The notes: a model not told the origin generated them from the letters alone. 64,000 bases of DNA from Corynebacterium anserum (GCF_014262665.1 NZ_CP046883.1:1488001-1552000); one strand, 5' to 3'. Counted from the first letter of the stretch, positions 28,265 through 37,490 are shown. Numbers and translations are program-made.

Positions 28265-28290
28265 ACGAGCGGAGGGGACAGCGAGCGAAG

Positions 28291-28327
28291 ACGGGGCTCA
28301 ATTTCGAACAGCTGACCCCCGCCCCGT
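28291..28327. terminator. Hairpin between convergent dapD and dapC
   Basis: Arms acggggc (28291-28297) and gccccgt (28321-28327) enclose a 23-base loop. It lies in the 89-bp convergent gap; strength moderate, no T run. Confidence 0.45.
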
Positions 28328-28353
28328 GTCATCCCCTAGGCTCTGTCATCCCC

Positions 28354-29484
28354 CTAGGCACCAGTTTCCCATTGCGCAAGGCGCTTGGCCGCTGCCTCAA
28401 TAGCTTCATCAGTGGCGGTCAGTCCGATACGGACGAAGTTCTTGCCTCGTGGGCCGTAGAAATCCCCTGGGGCGCAGAGAATTCCACGCTCAGCGAGGCG
28501 CTCTACTGTCTCACGGCCATCGCGCCCCTCAGTAGCCCAGAGGTACAGCCCCGCCTCTGAGTGTTCAATAGTGAATCCGGCCTGCTCCAATGCAGAGCGA
28601 AGTACCTCACGCCGTCTGCGGTAGAGCTCTTTCTGCAGCCGTTCATGGCCATCTTCTTCCAGGGCAGCAACCATTGCCGACTGAATCGGCCCCGGGTTCA
28701 TCAGCCCGGCATGGCGTCGAATTTCTAGCAATTCCTGAATAAGAGCACCGTCTCCTGCTAGCCAACCAGCGCGGTATGAAGCCATGTTTGATGTCTTAGA
28801 CAGTGAATGCACAGCGATGATATTGGTGAAATCACCATCACACACCTCCGGATCGAGAATGGAAACCGGAGGCTGTCCTTCCCAACCGAGCCCAAGGTAG
28901 CATTCATCAGAAATGATGATCACACCGCGTTCGCGCGCAAGCTGCACATACTTCTTCAAATGCTCCACCCCCAAAACCTGTCCGTGAGGGTTGGCCGGGG
29001 AGTTGAGGTAGATCAAAGCGGGGGTGTCCGGGCCGAGTTTCAGAATCGAGTCGCTGCGCACCACAGCCGCCCCCGCCAACTTGGCAGACACCTCGTATGT
29101 GGGGTACGCCAACTCTGGAATAACCACCGTGTGGTTCTCCCCCAGACCCAGCAAGGTCGGAAGCCACGCGATCGCTTCCTTCGTACCAATTACCGGCAGG
29201 ACATCACGCTCAGCATTCACCCCCGTGACACCGAACCGGCGTTCCATCGCACCAACAATGGCGTCACGCAACCGCGGCGTACCTTTCGTCTGCGGATAAC
29301 CTGGCGCGGCGGCGGATTCAGCCAAGGCGAGCTGAATCGTCGGTGCTACTGGGTCAATTGGTGTACCAACGGACAAGTCCACCATGCCGTCAGGGTAGGA
29401 CTTAGCTTTCTTCGTGGCCTCGGCTAGGGAATCCCATGGAAAATCCGGGAGTCGATTGCCTACAGGTATGCGCTGCGCGGTCAT
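28354..29484 (-). CDS. dapC: N-succinyldiaminopimelate aminotransferase
   Basis: 376 residues, fold type I PLP enzyme of aminotransferase class I/II. The PLP lysine is in SLSKTSNMASYRAGW near residue 230, the ring-binding YLNSPANPHG and the EECYLGLG-type strand (ISDECYLGLGWEG) precede it, and the carboxylate-binding Arg lies in FVRIGLTA at the C-terminus. It converts N-succinyl-2-amino-6-ketopimelate with glutamate to N-succinyl-LL-DAP. The gene lies 57 bp downstream of fdxC, exactly as in M. tuberculosis (fdxC-dapC), so an operon is likely. Confidence 0.95.
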   Translation of the reverse strand: MTAQRIPVGNRLPDFPWDSLAEATKKAKSYPDGMVDLSVGTPIDPVAPTIQLALAESAAAPGYPQTKGTPRLRDAIVGAMERRFGVTGVNAERDVLPVIGTKEAIAWLPTLLGLGENHTVVIPELAYPTYEVSAKLAGAAVVRSDSILKLGPDTPALIYLNSPANPHGQVLGVEHLKKYVQLARERGVIIISDECYLGLGWEGQPPVSILDPEVCDGDFTNIIAVHSLSKTSNMASYRAGWLAGDGALIQELLEIRRHAGLMNPGPIQSAMVAALEEDGHERLQKELYRRRREVLRSALEQAGFTIEHSEAGLYLWATEGRDGRETVERLAERGILCAPGDFYGPRGKNFVRIGLTATDEAIEAAAKRLAQWETGA

Positions 29485-29541
29485 AAAGTGTTGTTCTCTC
29501 GCCTGGGTGGTCTCAACCTTGGAGGTATGAAGAATGGCTAT

Positions 29542-29859
29542 CTACGCCTGCGGTGGCAGATTCGCAATCAGTTCTGCGTCAAAGTCCTGCGGCCCCATCT
29601 TGGCTGCGCCACCTGGTGAACCGAGGTCATCGAAGAAGGCAGCATTGGCGTCATTGTATTCTTCCCATTCTTCCGGCACGTCATCTTCGTAGAAGATCGC
29701 CTCGACTGGGCACACCGGTTCGCAGGCGCCGCAGTCTACGCACTCATCTGGGTGAATATAAAGAGAGCGCTTACCCTCGTAGATGCAATCTACTGGGCAT
29801 TCTTCCACGCATGCGCGGTCCATCACGTCAACACATGGCTGGGCAATGGTATAGGTCAT
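29542..29859 (-). CDS. fdxC: Seven-iron ferredoxin ([3Fe-4S][4Fe-4S])
   Basis: 105 residues. The first cluster set reads [17 protein letters not shown] and the second [16 protein letters not shown], the pattern of actinobacterial 7Fe ferredoxins, which carry electrons in the cytoplasm. A Glu/Asp-rich C-terminal half ([17 protein letters not shown]) is typical. The start is ATG 29859 with GGGAAGGG about 12 bases upstream. It heads the fdxC-dapC pair. The partner enzyme is not known. Confidence 0.95.
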   Translation of the reverse strand: MTYTIAQPCVDVMDRACVEECPVDCIYEGKRSLYIHPDECVDCGACEPVCPVEAIFYEDDVPEEWEEYNDANAAFFDDLGSPGGAAKMGPQDFDAELIANLPPQA

Positions 29860-29888
29860 TGTCGTCTACCGACCCTTCCCAAGTTGAA

Positions 29889-29916
29889 AATATATGAACA
29901 GATCTGTCTAGATTAA
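29889..29916 (-). promoter_or_regulatory. Candidate fdxC promoter
   Basis: On the minus strand TTAATC (29916-29911) and TATATT (29894-29889) are separated by 16 bp, within an AT-rich stretch 30-57 bp before the fdxC start. The -35 is weak. Confidence 0.4.
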
Positions 29917-29965
29917 GAATATATCTGATCTTAGGCGAAAAGCCCTACTGTTTTAAGCTCACGCC

Positions 29966-30466
29966 CTATTGTTTCACCGCAGGGGCGTCAAAAGAAAACT
30001 GAGGTAATAGAGGCCACATTCCTCCGATAGCACCCGCGATCATCAGAGCGAGCGCCCAAATATTTCCCGCCACCAGCGTATCGCCTCCAAAAGGCAGCGT
30101 CGGCCACGCCGCAAGAACCACGAACCCAAAAATCCATACCCACACCGGGATACCCGCGACCATGCGGTTATTGGTCCATAGCAATGCGGTCTTGGTGATC
30201 GCCCGGTTCATAAAAAATGCGAATATCACGGTCCACGGCACAGGAATGCTGGCCTGCCCCAACGAGAGACGAGTTCCAATGTATAAAACGCTGATGAAAA
30301 GGCAGAACAACCCACCAATTGTTAACCAGGCGATGCCGGAAATACGTTCGGCGCGGGTGGTATCCCTGCGCACCTGCGATTTATTGGGATTACCCCAATC
30401 AGGCTCATCCGCCAACGAGTTGGCGTGCTCTCCTCCAGCATTAGAGTTCGATGCAGACGTACTCAT
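29966..30466 (-). CDS. Four-helix membrane protein downstream of mshB
   Basis: 166 residues. A polar N-terminus of about 42 residues precedes four hydrophobic helices: IAWLTIGGLFCLFISVLYIG, VPWTVIFAFFMNRAITKTAL, IPVWVWIFGFVVLAAWPTLP and ALALMIAGAIGGMWPLLPQF. A membrane protein of similar size (Rv1171) follows mshB in mycobacteria, so the pairing is conserved, but no role in mycothiol synthesis has been shown. It lies 28 bp after mshB and is probably co-transcribed with it. Confidence 0.82.
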   Translation of the reverse strand: MSTSASNSNAGGEHANSLADEPDWGNPNKSQVRRDTTRAERISGIAWLTIGGLFCLFISVLYIGTRLSLGQASIPVPWTVIFAFFMNRAITKTALLWTNNRMVAGIPVWVWIFGFVVLAAWPTLPFGGDTLVAGNIWALALMIAGAIGGMWPLLPQFSFDAPAVKQ

Positions 30467-30494
30467 AGTCTTTTAGTTCTCGCTCTCAATGGTC

Positions 30495-31445
30495 TCAGGG
30501 ACGGGGGGGAACGTCACCGTGAAGCAACTCTTCAGCGAATCTCTGCGACACGCCTTCAGCAGTGTATCCAACCTCGTAACTCTCTGTGCTGATGATCGGC
30601 TGAGCGATGAGATTAGACAAGCACCACAACACTGGAGTTCCCGCGGGCACAGTACGCGCATGAGGGTTCACATCAGTCACCGTGCCATCGGCCACCCACA
30701 CCTGTGTTGCATGAGCGGCCATAGCGCGTTGCTTCGCAGCAACATCCTCTCTACTACCGTGGAGGACGAAATCCACCTGCTCTGAATCCACCATGGCCAC
30801 ATCCCCTTCTCGCGGATAAGACCAGCCATCCGGAACAACTGCACCGTCCAAACCTGCGTACACTTTGGAGCGCTCAGTGACGGCCCATAAAATTTGTTTC
30901 ACGCTGGGTAGCTGACCGCTGTTGACAGCAGCATGGGTGATGCGGTGTGCCCGAACATGATCGGGGTGCCCATACCCCCCGTCTGAACCGTAAGTAACCA
31001 GGATATCCGGCGTCAGCTCTTGTAACGTTGCCACGAGCTGTGCCGTTTGCACTGTCTTATTGTGTTCGTCATTTTCATTGGCAAATGCGTCAGGGCGCTG
31101 AATGGATGGAGTCCCAACCATCCCGGAATCGCGCCACGTTCCCACTCCTCCTAAGAGGTGCGGATCCTGTTCCAGCCCCAATGCGTCCAAGGCGCGCTGC
31201 AGCTCAGCGATGCGGTATCCACCGAGCATGCCATTGCCATCGGCTTGCAGGCTTTGATATTTTTCACCGATGACCTCACCTTCTTCGCCGAGCGTGCATG
31301 TCACCACGTGAACGCGCGCTCCTCGTCGGCGGGCATTGGCCAGCAACAGCCCCGTCCATATGGATTCATCATCCGGATGAGCGTGAATGGCCACTATGGT
31401 AATGCCGCCCAAATCAGCGCTGCTGCATAAATCCTGGCCTGTCAA
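30495..31445 (-). CDS. mshB: Mycothiol biosynthesis deacetylase MshB
   Basis: 316 residues from TTG 31445. The open frame extends further, but TTG 31445 has GGAGGAG five bases upstream and overlaps the lpqW stop as TTGA, and gives the family's usual N-terminus. Zinc ligands are in HAHPDDE (21-27) and in the later GYGHPDHVRAH; the catalytic Asp is in AHPDDE. It removes acetate from GlcNAc-inositol to make the amino sugar that MshC joins to cysteine. Mycothiol is the thiol of actinobacteria. The stop-start overlap with lpqW implies coupled translation. Confidence 0.95.
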   Translation of the reverse strand: MTGQDLCSSADLGGITIVAIHAHPDDESIWTGLLLANARRRGARVHVVTCTLGEEGEVIGEKYQSLQADGNGMLGGYRIAELQRALDALGLEQDPHLLGGVGTWRDSGMVGTPSIQRPDAFANENDEHNKTVQTAQLVATLQELTPDILVTYGSDGGYGHPDHVRAHRITHAAVNSGQLPSVKQILWAVTERSKVYAGLDGAVVPDGWSYPREGDVAMVDSEQVDFVLHGSREDVAAKQRAMAAHATQVWVADGTVTDVNPHARTVPAGTPVLWCLSNLIAQPIISTESYEVGYTAEGVSQRFAEELLHGDVPPRP

Positions 31446-33592
31446 TGGCTCTCCTCCATTGGCTCGGCTGATAAGCTTTCTTTCTTTTTCCACCGTGGCG
31501 CCGTCGCCATGATTCCGCTCACGGGGTCTGTCTTCCATTGTCCCAGTGGCCCGCTTGGCCCTTCGAGCGATGGGCCCACCGCCACAATTTGGCGGTCTCT
31601 CACCAGTGGCACCAGTACGTTGGCTTGAGCAACTAGTGCGTTAATCTCTTCTCGCGCCTGCTGGAAGGACTCTGTGCCGCTTGCCATCCGGGCCATGAGT
31701 GCGCTGAGTTGCGTATCGCACAATCCAGTGATGTTTCCACTACTGTTTGGCCTCTGCGTCGATTGATCGGAGCTCTTATTGTCTCCCGTTCCACGACTAG
31801 TTGTCGAGGACTCAGGTGCTTCGTCGCTATCTTGCTGCGTCACAGGGGTTGTCGTAGATGTGGATGCGGTCGTAGACGCAGCCGCCGTATCGGTTGTGAG
31901 GCCGCTGGGTTGTTGAGATTCTTCCCGCATTGATTCTTTATTAGCGACGCAGTGAAATTGATTGAGATAATCCCCGATACTCCGGGGTGTCTTATACCAA
32001 GACACCACCGCATCTACGTCACCCGATGGAATATCCACGGAAAACAGCTCGGTGGGGTCTTTGACAACTGTCTTGGCAGCAATTCCCGCCTCATTTAATT
32101 GATCCACGATCATGCGCGCAGCAGAAAGAGATGGTGTGTCATCCGTTGGCACTGCCACGATGAGTGGAGCTTTAAGGTCAACATCGCCCAAGAAACGAGA
32201 AGCCCCGCCCTCATCACCAGTTTTTTTGCCAGACCGAGGAGTATTCCTCTGGGACCCTTTCTGAGAATCCTTTGCCTCCCCATCTTGAGCTGCTGTCATG
32301 CTTGTGCTCTCTGCGGTATTTTCCGCACTCTTGCCGTCCTGTGCACCGTTGACGTTGGTGTCGCCCGGACTGACGGTATCGGCACTGGCAGCGTCGCTGC
32401 TGGCAGTATCAGCACCGGCGTTATTTGCGGGATCCACATTCCGAGCAGCAGCCGGCTTGTTCTCGTCCTGTTGGTTGCTCGATACCCCTACGCCGTCTGT
32501 AGTGGCGTCAGCAACCAGCGATGGTTCGGTTGGTGCAACAGCGTCCGGTAAACCGGTAACAACCTTGGCAATCGCTCGGGTGTTGAGAGCTTCCACCACT
32601 CGTTGACGCTGCTTGAGGCTAGACATAGCCTTGCTTCTGGTGTTCAGCGCCAGACCGAGGTCTACTTGCCTCTCGACGGTACGATGGCTGACCTCTGGCA
32701 ATTGACCCAAAGCCGTATCTGAGATAGCGGTAGGCCGGGACATCATCATTTGCAGCTGCCCAGTACGCATCATCTGTGTCGACGCAACAAGATCCGGCAC
32801 AACTTCGAAAATGAGTTTATCTGTTGCGGCTGGAGTCTCGCCCCAGTAGCGATCATTGCGTCGAAGCTCCACACGTCCACGGTCTGCATCAACGGAGGTG
32901 ACATTGAAAACCCCACCAGACGCGGCCAAGGAACCGTCCATCATCGTCGCAAACGGCCGAGCTTCGGAACGGTAAATGTGACTCGGAAGCAAGTGCCGGA
33001 AAAGTTCTTTCCATCCGGCGAATGGTTTACGGAACGTCACTTTAATAGCTCCGCCCCGCTCTGTGGTTATCGATTTAATCTGCCCATATGAAGCTACTTC
33101 CCGGGCTCCTGGCTCGTGAACAATGCGCTCCGCCAAATATTGAAAATCGGAGATGGACAACGGTGTACCATCCGACCACTGGGCGGCAGGGTTCAGCCTA
33201 TATACAACTGTATTGGGGCTTTCCGGATTATCGGGGATGACCTCCGACAATAACTGAGAGTTCATCGTCCAGTCATCGCCAGAAGGCACAAAGGCACTCG
33301 GCAATGTGAGATCCGCAATAGCGGAAATCACCGGATTCATATTGCCCACAAGGTGCGGGTTAAGGTTGCCGCTAAAGGAATCCACACTGACGTTGACACG
33401 CAACTGATCGGCAGTAGGAGGGGCGGTCGGGAGTGTTGTCCCCGTTGTTTCGGCGGTGTCTTCCTCAACCGTTGGCGCATCACCCGGATTTGCCTGACAC
33501 GCCACAAGCGCGGCAGCAATCACCGATGCCGACACCCCAGCACCCAGACGGCGTGTCATTGATGCCCTCAACGAATCGAAACGACGAACCAC
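31442..33592 (-). CDS. lpqW: LpqW-like lipoprotein (peptide-binding family 5 fold)
   Basis: 716 residues from GTG 33592, with GGAGG 10 bases upstream. The lipobox is LVAC (Cys32) after a basic, hydrophobic signal. The body follows the extracellular solute-binding family 5, as in YRLNPAAQWSDGTPLSISDF and RNDRYWGETPAATDKL. No permease genes are nearby. The position between typA and mshB matches M. tuberculosis lpqW, whose product guides lipomannan/lipoarabinomannan synthesis by acting on mannosyltransferase PimE/MptB-type enzymes. Two low-complexity inserts rich in Ser, Thr, Asp, Ala and Gln interrupt the domain at about 356-463 and 546-623. The assignment rests on position and family. Confidence 0.85.
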   Translation of the reverse strand: MVRRFDSLRASMTRRLGAGVSASVIAAALVACQANPGDAPTVEEDTAETTGTTLPTAPPTADQLRVNVSVDSFSGNLNPHLVGNMNPVISAIADLTLPSAFVPSGDDWTMNSQLLSEVIPDNPESPNTVVYRLNPAAQWSDGTPLSISDFQYLAERIVHEPGAREVASYGQIKSITTERGGAIKVTFRKPFAGWKELFRHLLPSHIYRSEARPFATMMDGSLAASGGVFNVTSVDADRGRVELRRNDRYWGETPAATDKLIFEVVPDLVASTQMMRTGQLQMMMSRPTAISDTALGQLPEVSHRTVERQVDLGLALNTRSKAMSSLKQRQRVVEALNTRAIAKVVTGLPDAVAPTEPSLVADATTDGVGVSSNQQDENKPAAARNVDPANNAGADTASSDAASADTVSPGDTNVNGAQDGKSAENTAESTSMTAAQDGEAKDSQKGSQRNTPRSGKKTGDEGGASRFLGDVDLKAPLIVAVPTDDTPSLSAARMIVDQLNEAGIAAKTVVKDPTELFSVDIPSGDVDAVVSWYKTPRSIGDYLNQFHCVANKESMREESQQPSGLTTDTAAASTTASTSTTTPVTQQDSDEAPESSTTSRGTGDNKSSDQSTQRPNSSGNITGLCDTQLSALMARMASGTESFQQAREEINALVAQANVLVPLVRDRQIVAVGPSLEGPSGPLGQWKTDPVSGIMATAPRWKKKESLSAEPMEESH

Positions 33593-33734
33593 AGTAGAAG
33601 GACCTCCGGTGATAATTGCGGTTCACCCGAGCCCCACTCACAGAGTCAGGAGCCCCTCACCTGGTGCACACAAGGGGGGTGAACAGATCTGATGCTAGTA
33701 CCAGCATCGGCGCCGCCACTAGCTAGGTTCCAGC

Positions 33735-35657
33735 TTATGACTTGCTAGCTTGATTGCGCTGTTTCTCGCGGGAACGTGCACGAGCACGTTCGGTGGCGTT
33801 CAGGATCACCTTGCGTACCCGAACCACATCCGGAGTAACCTCCACGCACTCATCGCTGCCACAGAACTCCATCGCCTCATCCAGAGAAAGCACATGTGCC
33901 TTGGAAAGTGTCACCGTGGCATCCGCGGTAGCAGAGCGCATGTTGGTAAGTTTCTTCTCCTTAGTAATGTTGATGTCCATGTCTTCATCACGGTTATTGG
34001 CGCCGACGACCATACCTTCATAGGCTTCCATGCCCGGTTCGACGAAGAAACTTCCACGATCCGCCAACTGAATCAAAGCATAAGCTGTAATCTGACCCGA
34101 GCGATCCGCAACCAACGACCCCGTGGCTCGATCCTTGATCTCACCAGCCCACGGTTGATACCCCGCGGAATAACTGTTGGCGATTCCCGTGCCGCGGGTT
34201 TCAGTCATAAAGACGGTTCGGAAACCAATGAGGCCTCGAGCTGGCACAGTAAAGTTCATACGGATCCAGCCAGAGCCCGTGTTATCCATCCCCTCCATGC
34301 GACCCTTGCGTGCCGCCATTAGCTGAGTAATAGCGCCGAGATGCTCTTCCGGCGCATCGATCACGAGGTGTTCGAATGGCTCATGGAGCGTACCGTCGAT
34401 CGTGCGAGTAACCACTTGCGGCTTGCCGACAGTCAGCTCGAAACCTTCGCGACGCATAGTCTCCACCAACACGGACAATGCCATTTCGCCACGGCCTTGC
34501 ACCTCCCAAGCGTCTGGGCGTTCAGTGGGCAATACTCGCAGAGATACGTTACCTATGAGCTCCTGATCCAAGCGAGCCTTCACCATGCGCGCGGTGAGCT
34601 TATCCCCGCCGCCTTTACCAGCCATGGGGGAAGTATTCACACCAATGGTCATCGAGATCGCTGGCTCATCGACAGTGATCCTCGGCAATGCCACCGGGTG
34701 TTCTGGATCAGCGAGTGTATCACCGATCATCACGTTGTCGATGCCTGAGATTGCCGCGATGTCACCTGCGATGACCTCATCTGCAGGAACTCGAGTCACT
34801 CCCACCGTGCGCAACAGCTCGGCAATCTTAGCCGTCTTGACGTGCTGATTGCCTTCATCGTCGTAGTGAATCCACGCCACCTGCTGGCCTTTACGCAGTT
34901 TGCCCGCGTGCACACGCACTAAACCGATGCGACCTAGGAAGGAGGATGAATCGAGGTTAGTGACGTGAGCTTGCAGAGGAGCATCCAACTCCGCGGAGGG
35001 CTCTGGCAGGGTATCATACAGAACGTCGAATAAAGGCTGCAGGTCCTCTGAGTCGGGCACGTTGCCGTTGCCTGGATTCTCTGTGGAGGCCTTCCCCTCA
35101 CGACCAGAGGAATACAGCACTGGGAGATCTAGAAGTTTCTCGGCCGCCAGCGCAGCCTCGTCATCTTCAAGAGTGGAAGCCAATTCGAGCAGAAGGTCTT
35201 GGGCTTCTTCTACAACCTCGTCGATGCGGGCATCCGGGCGGTCGGTCTTGTTCACGCAAATAATCACGGGAAGCTTAGCCGCCAGGGCCTTACCCAAGAC
35301 GAAGCGAGTCTGTGGAAGGGGTCCTTCAGAAGCATCGATCAGGAGAACGACTCCGTCCACCATGGACAAAGCGCGCTCTACTTCCCCGCCAAAGTCGGCG
35401 TGCCCGGGGGTGTCAATCACATTGATGATGAGATCCTGGCCGTCCTTGCCAGCGCCCTTGCGGCGAATCGCGGTGTTCTTGGCCAAGATGGTGATGCCCT
35501 TTTCCTTTTCCAGATCACCAGAATCCATGACGCGCTCTTGCACCTCACCATGTGAGTCAAAGGCGCCGGACTGCAGCAACATGGCATCCACCAGGGTGGT
35601 CTTTCCGTGGTCAACGTGAGCGACGATCGCTACGTTGCGAAATTCAGTCAAGGACAC
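33735..35657 (-). CDS. typA: Ribosome-binding GTPase TypA/BipA
   Basis: 640 residues. The GTPase G1 motif is AHVDHGKTTL (13-22), followed by EKGITI (G2), DTPGHADFGGEV (G3) and NKTDRPDA (G4). EF-G-like domains III and V and the TypA-specific C-terminal domain follow. Proteins of this family act on 50S assembly and on translation under stress and low temperature. The start MSLTEFRN is the usual one. It is upstream of lpqW on the same strand, with 142 bp between them, as in mycobacteria apart from orientation details. Confidence 0.97.
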   Translation of the reverse strand: MSLTEFRNVAIVAHVDHGKTTLVDAMLLQSGAFDSHGEVQERVMDSGDLEKEKGITILAKNTAIRRKGAGKDGQDLIINVIDTPGHADFGGEVERALSMVDGVVLLIDASEGPLPQTRFVLGKALAAKLPVIICVNKTDRPDARIDEVVEEAQDLLLELASTLEDDEAALAAEKLLDLPVLYSSGREGKASTENPGNGNVPDSEDLQPLFDVLYDTLPEPSAELDAPLQAHVTNLDSSSFLGRIGLVRVHAGKLRKGQQVAWIHYDDEGNQHVKTAKIAELLRTVGVTRVPADEVIAGDIAAISGIDNVMIGDTLADPEHPVALPRITVDEPAISMTIGVNTSPMAGKGGGDKLTARMVKARLDQELIGNVSLRVLPTERPDAWEVQGRGEMALSVLVETMRREGFELTVGKPQVVTRTIDGTLHEPFEHLVIDAPEEHLGAITQLMAARKGRMEGMDNTGSGWIRMNFTVPARGLIGFRTVFMTETRGTGIANSYSAGYQPWAGEIKDRATGSLVADRSGQITAYALIQLADRGSFFVEPGMEAYEGMVVGANNRDEDMDINITKEKKLTNMRSATADATVTLSKAHVLSLDEAMEFCGSDECVEVTPDVVRVRKVILNATERARARSREKQRNQASKS

Positions 35658-35888
35658 AGATCAAGTACTTCCTATAGAGAACTAGGGGCGAACGTTTCAA
35701 GACTACTCTCTCAGGCCGCAAATATCGCATTCAACAAGTAGCGACATCTACACCACCGAACCGGGGTCATCCTCGGGTTCTATCCCGAAAAGCAGGGACG
35801 AGCAGACTACGTGCACCGATCACCATGGAATGAAAAAAATTCAATCTTTTCTTTATTTTTTCTACAAGTTGTTTTAGTAGTGATAACG

Positions 35889-35919
35889 TATAGTCACGCC
35901 GACAAAATCTTCGTTGACA
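35889..35919 (+). promoter_or_regulatory. Candidate promoter elements for the secreted-protein gene
   Basis: TATAGT at 35889-35894 is a good sigma-A -10, but its -35 is poor. TTGACA at 35914-35919 is a perfect -35, but its -10 around 35937-35943 is poor. Either could drive the gene at 36049. Confidence 0.4.
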
Positions 35920-35924
35920 GAGTG

Positions 35925-35960
35925 ACATCCGTGACGGATGTGACTATTGTTACAAACAAT
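35925..35960. repeat. Two adjacent inverted repeats (possible operators)
   Basis: acatccg-tga-cggatgt (35925-35941) and attgtt-aca-aacaat (35946-35960) are both perfect, with three-base centres, lying side by side after the promoter elements. Their spacing suits binding of two dimeric regulators. Confidence 0.55.
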
Positions 35961-36048
35961 GAGTAGTCCTGCACTGCACAATGCTCGATCCTTAACGCCG
36001 AGCAGGGCTCACCCCAATGATTAATCAAGAGGAAATGAAAGGTTGACC

Positions 36049-36720
36049 GTGGCTATTTCCCGTCGTGCCTCTCGAGCCATCGCAGCGCTCACTACCACTC
36101 TCGCACTGTCTGTTCCAGCAACTCTGGCACCAGCATCCGCCAACCCACTAGTTGACAACCTGGGTCGCCCATCACCTGAGGTTCTTGCCCAGCTGGAGAA
36201 GATCTCCCCACAGCTGCCTGGTGAACTCGGTAGCGCCCTGGACAAGGTGATCGGTTTCATTCGCGGCGACGGCGAGCCTGGCGTCGATATTCCACAGAAC
36301 GGCCCAGCGTTTACCCAGTTCGGATGGCCAACCATCGCCGGTAAGTGCATCGGCGGCAAGTCGAACGCGGTGGGCCTCGCTTCCGCCGTTCCTGGCCCAG
36401 CTCCGTTGCCATTGCCAGGCGTAAAGCCTGGACAAGTGAACTTCGTTTTCACCGCACTGGGTACCGGTACTGTTGCCAAGCAGCAGAACACCTCCATGAA
36501 CGTCCACTGGGTCAATATCAACAACGCCAAGTATGGCTCCACCAAGCTGGGATACAACGGCATCAACCCTGAAGGCCCAGCGACTATCAACGGCGCTGCC
36601 GATACCGGCAATGGCACCGTTCTCGCCGTTCTCGAAGGCGGCGTGACGACGAACAACGAAAACGCAGCCCCATCTGACTGCAATTTCATCCCAACCGCTG
36701 CGATTATCAAGGTTGGGTAA
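36049..36720 (+). CDS. Secreted protein of unknown function
   Basis: 223 residues from GTG 36049, chosen because GAAAGG lies 6 bases upstream; a TTG two codons earlier is the alternative. The N-terminus SRRASRAIAALTTTLALSVP is a typical signal peptide that should be cut after the ASA near residue 30, leaving a mature protein of about 190 residues starting NPLVDN. The mature part has two Cys (GKCIGGKS and SDCNFIP) that could form a disulphide and Gly/Asn-rich beta-type sequence. It is not a lipoprotein and has no transmembrane anchor. Codon use is strongly biased to the frequent codons seen in odhA and fum, suggesting high expression. Members occur across Corynebacterium, but I know no function. 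Confidence 0.82.
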   Translation: MAISRRASRAIAALTTTLALSVPATLAPASANPLVDNLGRPSPEVLAQLEKISPQLPGELGSALDKVIGFIRGDGEPGVDIPQNGPAFTQFGWPTIAGKCIGGKSNAVGLASAVPGPAPLPLPGVKPGQVNFVFTALGTGTVAKQQNTSMNVHWVNINNAKYGSTKLGYNGINPEGPATINGAADTGNGTVLAVLEGGVTTNNENAAPSDCNFIPTAAIIKVG

Positions 36721-36787
36721 AGGCGGCCAGCGCCTTCATGGCGTAGCCAATCCCCACACGTCAGACATAGAGGTCAGCTCTGGGTAG

Positions 36788-36816
36788 AGCGCGGGTTACT
36801 TTCGCCCGCGCTTTTT
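36788..36816 (+). terminator. Rho-independent terminator of the secreted-protein gene
   Basis: Arms agcgcggg (36788-36795) and cccgcgct (36805-36812) around a 9-base loop, followed by TTTTT. Confidence 0.88.
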
Positions 36817-36956
36817 CCATGCCTCTGTAATGTCATCTTCTTCCCTCCCTCCGCACAGGCCTCAAATTTCCCTGTCGGCATCCTCGTTTCCACGCCTCTG
36901 CGCTTCGCCCCCACTAGCCGGAAAGTTCATTCCTCCTCCCTCCTTATCTTTTTGTT

Positions 36957-37490
36957 ATGGTCGATCTTCACCCCATCAAGCAAGAAACTTTCGACATTCA
37001 AGCAAAAACAAATACCGACCCCAAAGGCATCATCCGTCCTGTTGATCATTACAACATCATGCAGGGGGCGCTTTATATGGCTCGGTCCGCGGATCACCCT
37101 CGCTTTCACTACTTGGAGTCGTGGCTCATCCCACCACTGGACATGCGTATAACCTGGTTTCATTTTCGCGACAACATAGCGCCTACCCAGGAGCTATATG
37201 TTGATGTTGCGCACATCGATAGCTCGGATCAACAGGTCTGGACAACGCGTGATCTCTACGTTGATGTCGTCACTCACCGAGGCGGAAGAATCCAGGTACT
37301 CGATCTCGACGAACTCGGAGCTGCCCTAGCAGAGGGATATATAGGCGTCGACGATGCAAACAGAGCGCTGAGAGCCAGCCAGAGAATCCTTGACGGTATC
37401 AACCTACATGGCAGCCTCCAGGGCTGGCTCGCACAAGAAGGCTATCAACTCGCCTGGCAATCCCCCATGTCAACGGCGAAAGAAACGTAA
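36957..37490 (+). CDS. DUF402 family protein
   Basis: 177 residues. The central DUF402 beta-barrel is recognisable from HFRDNIAPTQELYVDVAHID and the acidic metal site region DLYVDVVTHRGGRIQVLDLDEL. Then comes a helical tail (GVDDANRALRASQRILDGI). DUF402 proteins include nucleoside diphosphatases and FomD-type nucleotidyl hydrolases that use divalent metals, so hydrolysis of a phosphate ester is plausible; the exact substrate is unknown. The ATG lacks a clear ribosome site and sits just after an AT-rich stretch (TTATCTTTTTG), hinting at a leaderless mRNA. Confidence 0.8.
   Translation: MVDLHPIKQETFDIQAKTNTDPKGIIRPVDHYNIMQGALYMARSADHPRFHYLESWLIPPLDMRITWFHFRDNIAPTQELYVDVAHIDSSDQQVWTTRDLYVDVVTHRGGRIQVLDLDELGAALAEGYIGVDDANRALRASQRILDGINLHGSLQGWLAQEGYQLAWQSPMSTAKET

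Larger units (their letters stand above)
35658..36048. other. Divergent regulatory region between typA and the secreted-protein gene
   Basis: 391 bp with no gene. It contains an AT-rich block (35840-35900), a candidate -10 (TATAGT, 35889-35894), a TTGACA hexamer (35914-35919) and two inverted repeats (35925-35960). The right-hand gene therefore seems to have a long structured leader of up to about 150 bases. Confidence 0.6.
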
